Shown here: piece after piece, positions 15,647 to 25,103 of the stretch
How the letters are laid out: each line of letters begins with the position of its first letter
How positions within the stretch are numbered: position 1 is the first letter of the stretch
Source: Kutzneria buriramensis
GTDB taxonomy: Bacteria > Actinomycetota > Actinomycetes > Mycobacteriales > Pseudonocardiaceae
DNA length: 64,000 bases
NCBI RefSeq assembly: GCF_003387475.1
Contig: NZ_QUNO01000003.1
Coordinates: 620,001-684,000 of the forward strand
Direction of reading: 5' to 3'
Notes under the pieces: generated by a model
What the model was told of the DNA's origin: nothing
The model's input: only the letters and a program-made list of their open reading frames with translations
Database searches by the model: none
Position numbers and translations under genes: made by a program

Positions 15647-16900
15647 TCAGCCGCGAGCGGCCCTCAGCGTTCGGAGCAGGGGGTGCCCGACCACGATGAG
15701 CAGCGAACCCCAGGCGATGCCCCCGAGCGCGACGCCTCCGACGGACACGGTCAGATTGCCGACGCCGGCCACCAGTGCGGCGCCCGCGATCATCAGGTTC
15801 ACGGGATTGAGGAGATCGACCCGGTTGTCCAACCAGATGCGCACGCCCACCAACGCGATCAAGCCGTAGAGCAGAACCATCGCGCCGCCGAGAACGCCGG
15901 CCGGCATGGTGTTGAGCAGCGTCCCGAATTTCGGGCAGAAAGACAGCACTATCGCCCCTGCCCCGGCGACCACGTAGGCGGCGGTCGAGTAGACCTTGGT
16001 GGCGGTCATCACGCCGATGTTCTCGGCGTACGTGGTGGTGCCGGAGCCGCCGCCGAGCCCGGCCAGGGCCGTGGACAGGCCGTTGGCGATCAGCGCGTCG
16101 CCGACGCTGCCGTCCAGGTCACGGCCGGTCACCGCGGCGACCGCCTTGACGTGCCCGACGTTCTCCGCGACCAACACGACCACTACCGGCAGCACCGCGA
16201 GCACCACGTTGGGCCGCAGCTCCGGCCCCGTCAGCTGGGGAAAGCCGAACCAGGCGGCGTTGGCCACCTCGCCCAGCCGACCGGCGTCCAGCCCGCCGGT
16301 CACCGCGGCGACCAGCCACCCGACGAGCATGCCGATCAGCACCGACGCGCGGGACAGCAGGCCGCGGCCGAGCACGCCGCAGAGCAGGATGACGGCCAGC
16401 GTGATCACGCCGAGCCAGGGTTGGTCCTGGAAGTTGCGGGTGGCGGTCGGCGCGAGGTTGAGCCCGATCAGCATCACGACGGCGCCGGTGACCACCGGCG
16501 GCATGAGCGACTCCAGCAGCCGCACGCCGAGCGCCTTGACGGCGATGCCGACGAACACCAGCAGCAGACCCGCGGCGAGCACGCCGCCGAGCTGCGCCGC
16601 CAGGCCGTCCATCCGGGAGGCGGCCAGCGGGGAGATGAACGCGAACGAGGAGCCGAGGTAGCTGGGCACCCGGTTGCGGGTGAGCACCAGGAACATGAGC
16701 GTGCCCACGCCGGAGAACAGCAGCGTGGTGGCGACCGGGAAGCCGGTGCTGGCCGGTACGAGAACGGTGGCGCCGAACATGGCCGCGACGTGCTGGAGGC
16801 CGAAACCCGCGGTCAGCGGCCAGCTCAGCCGCTCCTCGGGGGCCACCACCTCGCCGTCCGTCACACGACGCCCGTCGCCGTGCACGGTCCACAACGCCAC
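15647..16900 (-). CDS. Uracil/xanthine permease of the NCS2 family (UraA-like)
   Basis: This multi-pass transporter has 417 residues from the GTG at 16900 (GGGGAGG 5-11 bases upstream). NCS2 signatures include TTYAENIGVMTATKVYST, which aligns with the UraA GENIGV loop carrying the substrate-binding Glu, and AENVGHVKAV. It imports uracil, possibly xanthine, with protons or Na+. The preceding 229 bases (16901-17129) contain small inverted repeats, including GCCCAAGGGCCTGGGC, but no leader structure I can name. Confidence 0.88.
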   Translation of the reverse strand: MALWTVHGDGRRVTDGEVVAPEERLSWPLTAGFGLQHVAAMFGATVLVPASTGFPVATTLLFSGVGTLMFLVLTRNRVPSYLGSSFAFISPLAASRMDGLAAQLGGVLAAGLLLVFVGIAVKALGVRLLESLMPPVVTGAVVMLIGLNLAPTATRNFQDQPWLGVITLAVILLCGVLGRGLLSRASVLIGMLVGWLVAAVTGGLDAGRLGEVANAAWFGFPQLTGPELRPNVVLAVLPVVVVLVAENVGHVKAVAAVTGRDLDGSVGDALIANGLSTALAGLGGGSGTTTYAENIGVMTATKVYSTAAYVVAGAGAIVLSFCPKFGTLLNTMPAGVLGGAMVLLYGLIALVGVRIWLDNRVDLLNPVNLMIAGAALVAGVGNLTVSVGGVALGGIAWGSLLIVVGHPLLRTLRAARG

Positions 16901-17129
16901 GTCGACCTCCCCGAGGGTCTGGCCTGCCCAAGGGCCTGGGCTACGCTGCCTCGCCCGATCCTGCCACGGCGGGTAGTGGTCTCGGCTAGGTAACGAACTG
17001 ATAATCACACATTTGCCTGAAGAATCTCCGCCGGCACGCACAATGTGCCAACAAATCAGTCACGTGCGGTCACCAGTCACGGGATAGTGGCCACCCCTGA
17101 GCCCGAACGGCGCAGCAGGACGGCACCGA

Positions 17130-17948
17130 TCAGCGGAAGTCGTCCGAACCGGACAGTTCACGCAGCGCCGAGGCCAGCCCGGACAGCCGGTCGCTGGCGT
17201 CGAGCAGCGCGTCGTTGGGCGTGACGGAGCCGCTGGCGATGACCGCCTGGCCGGCGGTGCCGATCAGCGCGAGATAGCCGTCGAGGCCCTCGTCGAGGCG
17301 GCGGCGCAGGTCGGCGACGCCCTGGTCGAGCGGGCCGCGCTGGGACAGCGGCGCGAGGTCCCGGGCCCGTTCCACGGCGGACAGCTGGGCGGCGACGGCG
17401 CGCAGCGCGGTCGCGGCCTCGGTGGCGGATTCCTGCGCGTGGGCCAGCGATTGGGCCGGCAGCGGGGCGAGGCCGCCGGGACGCGGCGTGCCCAGCTGGA
17501 CCAGCAGCTCGGCGAGGCCGGCCTCGGCCTCGGCCAGCCGGCGCATCGGCTCGCGGGCGGCGGACCCGGCCGCGGGCAGCCGGACCGGCGGCGGCATGGC
17601 GGCCGGCAGCGGCTGGCGGTGCAGCGCGACCAGCTTGCGCACGGATCCGGTGGTGCAGAAGGCGAACACGGCGGTCACGGCCATCGCGGTGATGCCGTTG
17701 AAGGACAGCAGCGAGTTGCCGGCCGCGTCGATGCCGATCCAGAGGCCGCCGAGGGCGGTGGTGCCGGTCCACGCGGCGGTGGACCGCTTGGCCCGGCGAC
17801 GGCGACGCAGCAGCTTGGCGCGGGGGTCGCGCCAGCTCGCCACCTTGGTGCGGACGGAATCGGCGACCGGACCACGCAGCTGCTCGCCGACCGTTTGACC
17901 GAGCCTGATCAGCTCGCCCAGGTCGCGCCTGCGCGGTCCGGCCGCCAT
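17130..17948 (-). CDS. pspM: Phage-shock envelope-stress protein PspM-like
   Basis: The 272-residue protein has a basic N-terminus, two adjacent hydrophobic helices (about residues 58-78 and 84-105) and a long helical cytoplasmic part. It is the last gene of clgR-(unknown)-pspA-pspM, the actinobacterial arrangement in which the membrane protein next to pspA links PspA to the membrane. The sequence itself is poorly conserved, so the call depends partly on position. Start ATG 17948, 24 bases after the pspA stop. Confidence 0.75.
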   Translation of the reverse strand: MAAGPRRRDLGELIRLGQTVGEQLRGPVADSVRTKVASWRDPRAKLLRRRRRAKRSTAAWTGTTALGGLWIGIDAAGNSLLSFNGITAMAVTAVFAFCTTGSVRKLVALHRQPLPAAMPPPVRLPAAGSAAREPMRRLAEAEAGLAELLVQLGTPRPGGLAPLPAQSLAHAQESATEAATALRAVAAQLSAVERARDLAPLSQRGPLDQGVADLRRRLDEGLDGYLALIGTAGQAVIASGSVTPNDALLDASDRLSGLASALRELSGSDDFR

Positions 17949-17972
17949 CGCCCTACTCCCCCGTCATGCCGC

Positions 17973-18809
17973 TCAGGACTGCTGCTTCTCCTGCTGCACC
18001 CGCGCGGCGATCTCCTGCTGGATGCTGGCCGTCGCCGGGCTGACCGCGGGCGTCGAGGCGCCGCCGGTGACCTCGCCGGCCACCGAGCCGCCGCGCAGCG
18101 AGGCGCGGATCTGCTCCAGCCGGGCGTTGCCGGCCATCTCCGTGGTGGACGCCTGGACCTCCAGCATGCGGCCCTGCACCGAGTTGCTGGCCAGCTCGGC
18201 CGAGCCCAGCGCGGTGGAGTACCGCTTCTCGATCTTGTCGCGGACCTCGTCCAGCGACGGCACGTTGCCGGGGGCGGCCAGCTCGCTCATCTGGTTGAGC
18301 GACTTGGACACCTGCTCCTGCATCTTGGCCTGCTCCAGCTGGCTGAGCAGCTTGGTGCGCTCGGCCAGCTTCTGCTGGAGCATCATCGCGTTGCGCTCGA
18401 CGGCCGTCTTCGCCTGCCCGGCCGCCTGGAGGGCCTGGTCGTGCAGGGTCTTGAGGTCCTCGATGTTCTGCTCGGCCGTCACGAGCTGCGTGGCGAAGGA
18501 CTGCGCCGCCTGCTCGAACTGCTGCGCCTTGGCCTCGTCGCCCTTGGACCGGGACTCGTCGGCGAGCACCAGCGACTGGCGCGCCGAGGCCTGGAGCTTC
18601 TCCACCTCGCCCAGCTGCCGGTTCAGCTTCATCTCCAGCTGCCGCTGGTTGCCGATGACGGCCGCGGCCTGCTGGGAGAGCGCCTGGTGCTGCTTCTGGG
18701 CCTCCTCGATGGCCTGTTGGATCTGCACCTTCGGATCGGCGTTCTCGTCAATCTTGGCGGAGAACGCCGCCATCAGGTACTTCCAAGCCTTCACGAAAGG
18801 GTTGGCCAT
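17973..18809 (-). CDS. pspA: PspA/IM30 family envelope-stress protein
   Basis: The 278-residue protein is almost wholly coiled coil. It begins [27 protein letters not shown], the amphipathic helix typical of PspA/Vipp1 (ESCRT-III-like), and continues with heptad-rich helices to about residue 225. The tail is flexible, Ala/Gln-rich. It forms membrane-bound assemblies that protect the envelope. Start ATG 18809 after GGCGGAGGAG. It is co-directional with clgR upstream and pspM downstream, so ClgR-dependent induction is likely. Confidence 0.92.
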   Translation of the reverse strand: MANPFVKAWKYLMAAFSAKIDENADPKVQIQQAIEEAQKQHQALSQQAAAVIGNQRQLEMKLNRQLGEVEKLQASARQSLVLADESRSKGDEAKAQQFEQAAQSFATQLVTAEQNIEDLKTLHDQALQAAGQAKTAVERNAMMLQQKLAERTKLLSQLEQAKMQEQVSKSLNQMSELAAPGNVPSLDEVRDKIEKRYSTALGSAELASNSVQGRMLEVQASTTEMAGNARLEQIRASLRGGSVAGEVTGGASTPAVSPATASIQQEIAARVQQEKQQS

Positions 18810-18936
18810 CTCCTCCGCCTGCCTTCTGCTTACTCCTGGATGTGCGCGAACGCCGCGACCAGGCCAACGAGCCGGTGGCGGTGCGGGTTCCATCGTGTCA
18901 GGTGAGCTGGGCCGCTACCACCGACCCCGCCGAATA

Positions 18937-19515
18937 TCAGGGTGGGCCCTGAGCGGGAACCCCGGGCAGCTCCCGGGCCAGCACCCTGACCTGAGCCAGG
19001 GCGGCGCGCAGTTCCACCAGCTCAGCGGCCGGATTCGGACCGTCGGGGTGGCCCGAATCACGAACTCGTTCCAACCCGGTGACGCACGCGTGCAGGCGTG
19101 TCGTCAGCGCGTCGCGGGTCGCGCGCAGTCGCTCCGCGGTAGCCAGACGATCACTCACCGCACGATAGGCCTCGGTCATCGGCGGTCCGCCGGACTCGTC
19201 GGCGAGGCGGGCGGCCAACTGGTCACGGGTCCGGCGCAGGCGCGCGGCGTGCAGCGCCGCCAGCGTCCGGTTGATCGCGTCGATGTCGGCCGCCGCGGCG
19301 CGCATCTCAACCAGCACGCCGACGGCGTCCTCGGTGTGCAGCTGTTCGACCGCCACCACGGCGCGGTCCACCCATTCGACGTCGAGCCGGCGCTCCCGGA
19401 CCGGCGGGCCCGTCCGGGCGACGGGCCTGCGCCTGGTCAGCACCAGCAGCGATCCGGCGGCGACGGCCAGCAGCACCACGACCACCAGCAGCGCCACCAG
19501 CTCGAACTCGTCCAG
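18937..19515 (-). CDS. Unknown single-pass membrane protein between clgR and pspA
   Basis: About 192 residues. An N-terminal transmembrane helix (VALLVVVVLLAVAAGSLLVL) is followed by basic residues and a long Arg/Ala/Glu-rich helical cytoplasmic part. No family is recognised. GGGAGGAGG (19525-19533) sits 9 bases before an in-frame CTG at 19515 that would give L-D-E-F-E-L before the helix. The GTG at 19497 is 27 bases from that ribosome binding site, which is too far. I therefore prefer the CTG start; the GTG gives 186 residues. Its place in the psp/clgR unit suggests envelope stress. Confidence 0.7.
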   Translation of the reverse strand: MDEFELVALLVVVVLLAVAAGSLLVLTRRRPVARTGPPVRERRLDVEWVDRAVVAVEQLHTEDAVGVLVEMRAAAADIDAINRTLAALHAARLRRTRDQLAARLADESGGPPMTEAYRAVSDRLATAERLRATRDALTTRLHACVTGLERVRDSGHPDGPNPAAELVELRAALAQVRVLARELPGVPAQGPP

Positions 19516-19536
19516 GGTGGAGCGCCTCCTCCCGTG

Positions 19537-19965
19537 CTACGCGGCGACCACGACCTCTCCCCGCGGCGGGGTCAGGGTGGGCAGCCGGTGGGTGAGCACC
19601 GGTTGGAGCCGGATGTCGCTGAGCTTGTCCCCCACGGACTCGGACAGCAGGCGGCCGCCCTCGTACGGGGCGTCGGCGTGCTCCCGCGACTTCACGGCGT
19701 CGTCCGCGGTCGGCGCGTTGGCCACCGCGGCCAGCGCGCTCATGTCGGAGGCGACTGTGTGCAGGAGATCGGCCATCGGCAGGTCCAGCGCGTCGCAGAT
19801 GGCGGCCAGCAGCTCGCTGGAGGCCTCCTTGCGACCGCGCTCCACCTCGGACAGGTAGCCCAGGCTGACCCGTGCCGAGCGGGACACCTCACGCAGCGTG
19901 CGGTGTTGGGTGGTGCGGGTGTGGCGAAGCCGATCACCGATCGCCTCGCGAAGCAGCACAGTCAT
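19537..19965 (-). CDS. clgR: ClgR-type XRE transcriptional activator of clp/psp genes
   Basis: The 142-residue protein has an N-terminal helix-turn-helix ([30 protein letters not shown], residues about 22-52) characteristic of ClgR, which activates protease (clp) and phage-shock genes. The C-terminus [11 protein letters not shown] ends in hydrophobic Val-Ala-Ala, as in ClgR proteins degraded by ClpP. Start ATG 19965 after GGAAGGAGG. A ClgR-box-like sequence lies 79 bases upstream, suggesting self-activation. The downstream genes are the unknown membrane gene, pspA and pspM. Confidence 0.92.
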   Translation of the reverse strand: MTVLLREAIGDRLRHTRTTQHRTLREVSRSARVSLGYLSEVERGRKEASSELLAAICDALDLPMADLLHTVASDMSALAAVANAPTADDAVKSREHADAPYEGGRLLSESVGDKLSDIRLQPVLTHRLPTLTPPRGEVVVAA

Positions 19966-20043
19966 CGCGCGCCTCCTTCCAGCCGGGCCCGTACCGACCA
20001 CGTTACCCAGACGGCACCCCCGCTGGCACCGACTTCTCACCAC

Positions 20044-20060
20044 GTACGCCCAAGGCGAAC
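20044..20060 (-). promoter_or_regulatory. ClgR-box-like operator upstream of clgR
   Basis: On the minus strand GTTCGC-CTTGG-GCGTAC fits the known actinobacterial ClgR pattern GTTCGC-N5-GCG, with a one-mismatch palindromic extension. The rest of 19966-20348 holds no gene that I can support; it contains this operator and the upstream region of the DUF2142 gene. Confidence 0.5.
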
Positions 20061-20348
20061 GAGTGAAAGGTCCCGGATGTTCCCCGGGCCACGGTGACCG
20101 GCCAAGATCTCCGACAGGCCGTTGACCAGCGCTCGAGCGGCTCCAGGTCCATTCTCCCGCGATCTTGGCAACGCGTCGCGGTGCGCTCCGGTTCACCACA
20201 CGATCGAGCGGCTCGCCACACTTCGAGACGGGCGATTCGGGCAAGGCCGGCTACCCGCTGTTCACCTGTCGCCGCGCCGAAAGCCGCGCGGACCGCCGTT
20301 TCGCGGACCGCTGCGGGGGTGAACGGCGCATACTCTACGATCCCTGGC

Positions 20349-21887
20349 GTGTCGGAGGCTCTCCTCGCACGGGATGAAGCCGGCGAATCCACCGTCGTCA
20401 CCTCGGTGCCGACCACGTCGCGATCTCGCCTGGTCCCGGTGCTGATCTTTCTCGGTTTCGCGCTGCTCGGCGCGGCGTGGGCGATGGCCCAGCCGTGGGA
20501 CGGCGCGCCGGACGAACGCGCCCACATGGTGCGCGCCGTCGGCGTCGTCAGCGGGCAGATCGCGCCGGACGGTTGGACCGCCGTCGGTCCGGTCACCCAG
20601 CACGTGCCTTCGGAGCTGAAGTTCGACGCCTGCTTCGCGTTCGACCCCTCGAAGTCGGCCGCGTGCCTCTACGACAAGCAGCCGATCCACGGCCAGATGG
20701 TCAACGAGACCACCGCTGCCGGCCGCTACCAGCCGCTGTACTACGCGCTGGTCGGCTGGCCGCTGAGCTGGATGCCGGACAACCTCGGCCTCACGCTGTC
20801 CCGGCTGATCGGCGTGCTGCTGTCGGCCGGTTTCGTCGGGTTCGCCGCGCTGGCCGTGGTCCGCTGGGTGCGCCGCCCGCTCATGCTGGCCGGCCTGCTG
20901 CTCGCGGTCACGCCGGAGGCGCTGAGCGTCATCGGCGAGATCAACCCCAACGGCCTGGAGATCGCCTCCGCGGTCGCGATGTGGGCGGCGCTGATACCGC
21001 TGGTCTTCGAGGACGGGCCGATCGACCGTCGGCTGGTGTGGCTGGCCGGCGTCGCCGCGGCCGTGCTCGCCCTGGTGCGCCCGAACGGCCCGCTGGAGGT
21101 CGCCGAGGCCGCCGTCGCGGTGCTGCTGTTCGCCGGCGGGACGCGGCTCAAGCGCTTGTTCACCAGCAAGAAGGTGTGGGCCCTGATCGTCGGCGTCGGC
21201 GTGGCCGGGGTCGCCTCGGGCGTGTGGACACTGGTGCTGAAGGCCAACGAGCTGCTCGCCGTCGGCGGGCACAACTGGACGTACGCCCAGGCCCTGCGGG
21301 TCGTGATCGCCGACCGGCTGCCCGGCTACGTCGAGGGCATGATCGGCTACTTCGGCTACCTGGACACGGAACTGCCCGCCACCTTCTACTTCGTGTGGCT
21401 GGCGGTGACCGGTTTCATCGTGCTGACCGCGATGGTGGTCGGCTCGCGGGCCGACCGGTGGCGAATGATCCTCACCGTGGCGGTCACGTTCGTGCCGATC
21501 GCCGCCGGCGACGTCCTCACCGTGCACTCGCTCGGCATGATCATGCAGGGCCGCTACATCCTGCCGGTGTCCGCCGGCATCGTGCTGATGGCCACGCACA
21601 TCATCAGCCGCAGCGGCGCGGTCAGCGCCCGTCACCAGCGGGCCGCCGTCGGGTTCGTGGCCGGGGTAGTGGCGTTCGAGCAGTTGTGGGCGCTGATGTA
21701 CGCGATGATCCGGTTCCAGCACGGGCTGAACAGCGAGATCCCGCTGATGAATCCCCTCGACGGCCCCTGGCATCCGGTGATCGGATCGCCGGCGACGCTG
21801 GCGCTCGGCGTCGTGGGGGTGGCCGTGCTGCTCGTCGCCGTGCGGACGGCTAAGTTCACCGACGCAACGGCAATCCCGACGAGGTAG
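20349..21887 (+). CDS. DUF2142-family polytopic membrane protein (glycosyltransferase-like)
   Basis: About 512 residues with roughly 10-12 hydrophobic helices. The motif WDGAPDERAHMVRA after the first helix matches the acidic first periplasmic loop of DUF2142 proteins, which resemble GT-C glycosyltransferases acting on polyprenyl-linked sugars. ARYQPLYY-type residues (AGRYQPLYYALVGWPL) follow. The start is set at the GTG at 20349, leaving a short cytoplasmic tail; no clear ribosome binding site is visible. The GtrA gene starts 7 bases after its stop, so the pair probably handles an envelope glycan. Confidence 0.8.
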   Translation: MSEALLARDEAGESTVVTSVPTTSRSRLVPVLIFLGFALLGAAWAMAQPWDGAPDERAHMVRAVGVVSGQIAPDGWTAVGPVTQHVPSELKFDACFAFDPSKSAACLYDKQPIHGQMVNETTAAGRYQPLYYALVGWPLSWMPDNLGLTLSRLIGVLLSAGFVGFAALAVVRWVRRPLMLAGLLLAVTPEALSVIGEINPNGLEIASAVAMWAALIPLVFEDGPIDRRLVWLAGVAAAVLALVRPNGPLEVAEAAVAVLLFAGGTRLKRLFTSKKVWALIVGVGVAGVASGVWTLVLKANELLAVGGHNWTYAQALRVVIADRLPGYVEGMIGYFGYLDTELPATFYFVWLAVTGFIVLTAMVVGSRADRWRMILTVAVTFVPIAAGDVLTVHSLGMIMQGRYILPVSAGIVLMATHIISRSGAVSARHQRAAVGFVAGVVAFEQLWALMYAMIRFQHGLNSEIPLMNPLDGPWHPVIGSPATLALGVVGVAVLLVAVRTAKFTDATAIPTR

Positions 21888-21894
21888 GGGACAA

Positions 21895-22329
21895 ATGATG
21901 GATCTCGTCGCAGAGCGGGGACAACCGGACGAAACGCCACCGAACTTCGTGGTCCGGTTGGCCAAGCACAGCTTCGTGCGCTTCCTGGTCGTCGGCGGGC
22001 TGAGCGCGGGCGTCGACACCGGCGTGGTCTTCGTGCTGCACGGCCTGCTGGGCGTCGATCCCCAGCCGGCCAAGATGGTGTCGACCGTGGTGGCGTTCTT
22101 CTTCAACTTCACGCTCAACCGCATGTGGTCGTTCGGCAGCAGCCTGCCGGCCGGCAAGCAGCTCGTCTACTACGGCATCCTCGCGGTCGCCAACTGGGGC
22201 TTCGGCGTGATCGTGTTCCCCTGGCTGGTCTCGCTCGGCGTCCAGTACGTGATCGCCAACCTGCTCACCATCGGCGTCGCGTCGATACTGAACTACATCG
22301 GCTACCGGTACTGGGTGTTCAGGAAGTAG
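21895..22329 (+). CDS. GtrA-family membrane protein (lipid-linked sugar flippase-like)
   Basis: The 144-residue protein has four transmembrane segments and the GtrA-like FVRFLVVGGLSAGVDTGVVFVL, FFFNFTLNRMWSF and LNYIGYRYWVF motifs. GtrA proteins are thought to move undecaprenyl-phosphate-linked sugars across the membrane. Start ATG 21895 after GGTAGGGGA, coupled to the DUF2142 gene. Its 3' end overlaps the convergent cinA gene by 11 bases. Confidence 0.85.
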   Translation: MMDLVAERGQPDETPPNFVVRLAKHSFVRFLVVGGLSAGVDTGVVFVLHGLLGVDPQPAKMVSTVVAFFFNFTLNRMWSFGSSLPAGKQLVYYGILAVANWGFGVIVFPWLVSLGVQYVIANLLTIGVASILNYIGYRYWVFRK

Positions 22330-22786
22330 CCGGCAGCGCGGCCCGCAGCAGGTCCAGCACGGCCGTCACGCTGTCGGCCCGGACCTGGTGCCGGTCACCG
22401 GCCAGGCTCAGCCGGCGCACCTCGACGCCGGCCGGGCCGGCGACCGCCACGTACACGGTTCCCGGTGCGACCCCGTCCTGCGGGTCGGGGCCGGCGACGC
22501 CGGTCAATCCCAGGCCCCAGGTCGCCTCGCAGCGGTCGCGGGCGCCCCGGGCCAGCTGCGCCGCCACATCCGGGTGCACCGCCCCGTGCTCGGCCAGCAG
22601 CCCCGCGTCCACGCCGGCGAGCTTCGCCTTCAGCTCCGTCGCGTACACGATCAGGCCGCCGCGCACGACCGCGCTGGACCCCGGCACCGACGTCAGCTCC
22701 GCCGCCACCAGGCCGGCGGTCAGCGACTCCGCCGTCGCCACCGTGTGCCCCAGGCGTCGCAGCCGGGCCACCAGGTCGGCCGTCAC
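22319..22786 (-). CDS. cinA: CinA C-terminal domain protein (nicotinamide-nucleotide amidohydrolase)
   Basis: This 155-residue stand-alone CinA C-terminal domain has TAESLTAGLVAAELTSVPGSS, YATELKAKL and GLTGVAGPDPQDGVAPGTVYVA. It deamidates NMN to NaMN for pyridine nucleotide recycling. The N-terminal molybdopterin-binding half is absent, as in many actinobacteria. The GTG start overlaps the pgsA stop (GTGA). It belongs to the rimO-pgsA-cinA unit. Confidence 0.9.
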   Translation of the reverse strand: MTADLVARLRRLGHTVATAESLTAGLVAAELTSVPGSSAVVRGGLIVYATELKAKLAGVDAGLLAEHGAVHPDVAAQLARGARDRCEATWGLGLTGVAGPDPQDGVAPGTVYVAVAGPAGVEVRRLSLAGDRHQVRADSVTAVLDLLRAALPATS

Positions 22787-23376
22787 GGCGCCACGGAGCG
22801 GCGGGCCACCGCGCGCAGCCGGAACGCCCTGAGCACGTAGTCCACGCCCGTCACCACCGTCAGCAGGATCGCGATACCCATCGTCACCCAGCGGACGAAC
22901 AGCAGCCACGGCGGCAGCGGCAGCAGGTAGAAGCCGATCGCCACGATCTGCATCAGCGTCTTGGCCTTGCCGCCGCGGCTGGCCGGGATCACGCCGAAGC
23001 GGATCACCCAGAACCGGAGCAGGGTGACGCCCAGCTCGCGGACCGCGATCACGATCGTCACCCACCACGGCAGGTCGCCCAGGATCGACAGGCCGACCAG
23101 GGCGGACCCGGTCAGCGCCTTGTCCGCGATCGGGTCGGCGATCTTGCCGAAGTCGGTGACCAGGCCGTGCTTGCGGGCCAGGTCGCCGTCGATCCGGTCG
23201 GTGATCGAGGCCAGCACGAACAGCCCGAACGCGACCAGCCGCCACAGCAGGTCGGTGCCACCGCCGGTGAACAGGGCGAGCAGGAAGAACGGCACGATGA
23301 CCAGCCGCGACACGGTCAACACGTTGGCGATGTTGACCAGCGGCACGGCTCTGGGCTCCTCGCCCGGGGAGCTCAT
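22783..23376 (-). CDS. pgsA: CDP-diacylglycerol-glycerol-3-phosphate 3-phosphatidyltransferase
   Basis: The 197-residue membrane enzyme carries the CDP-alcohol phosphotransferase signature D-G-x2-A-R-x8-G-x3-D-x3-D as [20 protein letters not shown] plus IAD (about residues 62-85). It makes phosphatidylglycerol phosphate, the PG/cardiolipin precursor. About six transmembrane helices are visible. The ATG start overlaps the rimO stop (ATGA) and its stop overlaps the cinA start. Confidence 0.93.
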   Translation of the reverse strand: MSSPGEEPRAVPLVNIANVLTVSRLVIVPFFLLALFTGGGTDLLWRLVAFGLFVLASITDRIDGDLARKHGLVTDFGKIADPIADKALTGSALVGLSILGDLPWWVTIVIAVRELGVTLLRFWVIRFGVIPASRGGKAKTLMQIVAIGFYLLPLPPWLLFVRWVTMGIAILLTVVTGVDYVLRAFRLRAVARRSVAP

Positions 23377-24794
23377 CGCGGCAGCACTTCGATCGGGCGA
23401 ACGATGAGGTCCACCCCCTCGCTGTCGGTCACCTCGGCCCGGACCAGGTCGCCGACCTTCAGGCCGTCGGCGTCGAGGACCACGCACTCGCCGTCGACTT
23501 CCGGCGCCTGATGGGCGGCCCGGCCGACGCAGTCGCTGTCGTCATCCTCCTCGTGCTCGACGAGGACCACCACCTGCTCGCCGATCCGGTCCTCCGCGCG
23601 CTGCGCCGTCAGCTCCTCGACCAGGGCCGAGAAGCGGGCCACCCGCTCGGCGATGGTGTCCGCGTCCAGCTTGCCGTCCAGGGTCAGCGCCTCGGTGCCG
23701 TCCTCGTCGGAGTAGCCGAACACGCCCACCGCGTCCAGGCGGCCCTCGGTGAGGAAGCGCTCCAGCTCGGCCAGGTCGTGCTCGGTCTCGCCGGGGAAGC
23801 CGACGATGACGTTGGTGCGGATGCCGGCCGTGGGGCTCAGGTCGCGGATCTGCTTGATCAGGTCCAGGAAGGAGTCGGTCGAGCCGAACCGGCGCATCCG
23901 GCGCAGCACCGCCTCGCTGGAGTGCTGGAAGGACAGGTCGAAGTAGTCGGCCACGCCCGGCGTCGTCGCGATCGCGCGGACCAGGCCGGGGCGGGTCTCG
24001 GCGGGCTGGAGGTAGGAGACACGGACGCGGTCGATGCCCGGCACCTGGGCCAGGCTGGGGATCAGCGTCTCCAGGGCCCGGACGTCGCCGAGGTCCTTGC
24101 CGTACGAGGTGGAGTTCTCGCTGACCAGGAACACCTCGCGGACGCCCTGCGTGGCCAGCCAGGCCGCCTCGCCCAGGATCTCCTCCGCGCTGCGGGAGAC
24201 GAAGGCGCCGCGGAAGCTCGGGATCGCGCAGAAGGAGCAGCGCCGGTCGCAGCCCGAGGCGATCTTCAGCGGGGCCACCGGCGCCTTGTCCAGGCGGGTG
24301 CGCAGCACCTGCGGGCCCCAGGCCGTGCCGTGGCCCGGCAGGGCCACCTCCGGCGCCTTCTGCGGTCGCTGGACCGGGCTGATCGGCAGCAGCGTGCGGC
24401 GGTCCACCGGCTTGTGCGATTCGACCGTGCGGCCCTGGAGCACGTCGTCCAGCCGCTCGCCCAGGTTCGGGTAGTGGTCGAAGCCCAGCACCGCGTCGGC
24501 CTCCGGCAGGCTCTCCGCCAGCTCCGCGCCGTAGCGCTCGGCCAGGCAGCCCACCGCCACCACCTTCGCCCCGGAGTCCGACGCCGCCAGCAGCGTGTCC
24601 ACCGAGTCCTTCTTCGCCGACTCCACGAAGCCGCAGGTGTTGACCAGCACGACGTCCGCGCCGCCCTCGTCGGGGTCGACCAGCTGCCAGCCGTCGGCCG
24701 TCAGCCGCCCGGCCATCTCCTCGGAGTCGACCTCATTGCGGGCGCAGCCGAGAGTGAGCAGGGCGACACGGCGGGACGTGGAGGGGGAAGACAC
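23373..24794 (-). CDS. rimO: Ribosomal protein S12 Asp methylthiotransferase
   Basis: The 473-residue radical-SAM enzyme has UPF0004 N-terminal cysteines ([30 protein letters not shown]). The radical SAM cluster motif CDRRCSFC lies about residue 178, and a C-terminal TRAM domain is present. It methylthiolates S12 Asp88. The start is a GTG at 24794, with TACCCT seven bases upstream, so the mRNA is probably leaderless. It is first in the rimO-pgsA-cinA unit. Confidence 0.95.
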   Translation of the reverse strand: MSSPSTSRRVALLTLGCARNEVDSEEMAGRLTADGWQLVDPDEGGADVVLVNTCGFVESAKKDSVDTLLAASDSGAKVVAVGCLAERYGAELAESLPEADAVLGFDHYPNLGERLDDVLQGRTVESHKPVDRRTLLPISPVQRPQKAPEVALPGHGTAWGPQVLRTRLDKAPVAPLKIASGCDRRCSFCAIPSFRGAFVSRSAEEILGEAAWLATQGVREVFLVSENSTSYGKDLGDVRALETLIPSLAQVPGIDRVRVSYLQPAETRPGLVRAIATTPGVADYFDLSFQHSSEAVLRRMRRFGSTDSFLDLIKQIRDLSPTAGIRTNVIVGFPGETEHDLAELERFLTEGRLDAVGVFGYSDEDGTEALTLDGKLDADTIAERVARFSALVEELTAQRAEDRIGEQVVVLVEHEEDDDSDCVGRAAHQAPEVDGECVVLDADGLKVGDLVRAEVTDSEGVDLIVRPIEVLPR

Positions 24795-24801
24795 GTGCTC
24801 A

Positions 24802-24807
24802 AGGGTA
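24802..24807 (-). promoter_or_regulatory. -10 element for leaderless rimO mRNA
   Basis: TACCCT on the minus strand lies 7 bases before the GTG start. Confidence 0.45.
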
Positions 24808-24812
24808 TCCGG

Positions 24813-25103
24813 TCACTCCTCGGGCTGGATCTCGACGACCTGGTCGCCGGCGACGCGGACGGCCTGGTGGGCGGTCCAGGAGCCGTCGGGGCCGGTGACG
24901 TCGAGGGTGACGTGCAGCAGGTCGCCGTCGGCCCGGATGTCCTGGACGGTGAAGCGGACGCCCTGGTCGAGCAGGCCCTGGTACCAGGCGATCACCTCGT
25001 CGCGGGTGCGGCAGCTCTCGCCCCAGCGGGCGTCGGGGTGCAGCAGCTCGGCGAACCGGGCGGGGTCGGCGGAGTCGAGGGCGGCCCGGATGCGGTCGAT
25101 CAC
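24813..25103 (-). CDS. SnoaL/NTF2-like small protein
   Basis: A 96-residue protein beginning VIDRIRAALDSADPARFAELLHPDARWGESC, with TRDEVIAWYQGLLDQG. This is the helix-then-cone pattern of the NTF2/SnoaL fold. Such proteins are hydrolases, isomerases or ligand-binding proteins; no substrate is indicated. The GTG start overlaps the stop of the upstream winged-helix gene (GTGA), so translation is coupled. Confidence 0.75.
   Translation of the reverse strand: MIDRIRAALDSADPARFAELLHPDARWGESCRTRDEVIAWYQGLLDQGVRFTVQDIRADGDLLHVTLDVTGPDGSWTAHQAVRVAGDQVVEIQPEE

Noticed and set aside
16901-17129. Possible purine or uracil riboswitch ahead of the NCS2 permease
   Set aside because: Small inverted repeats exist, but no conserved riboswitch core could be recognised.
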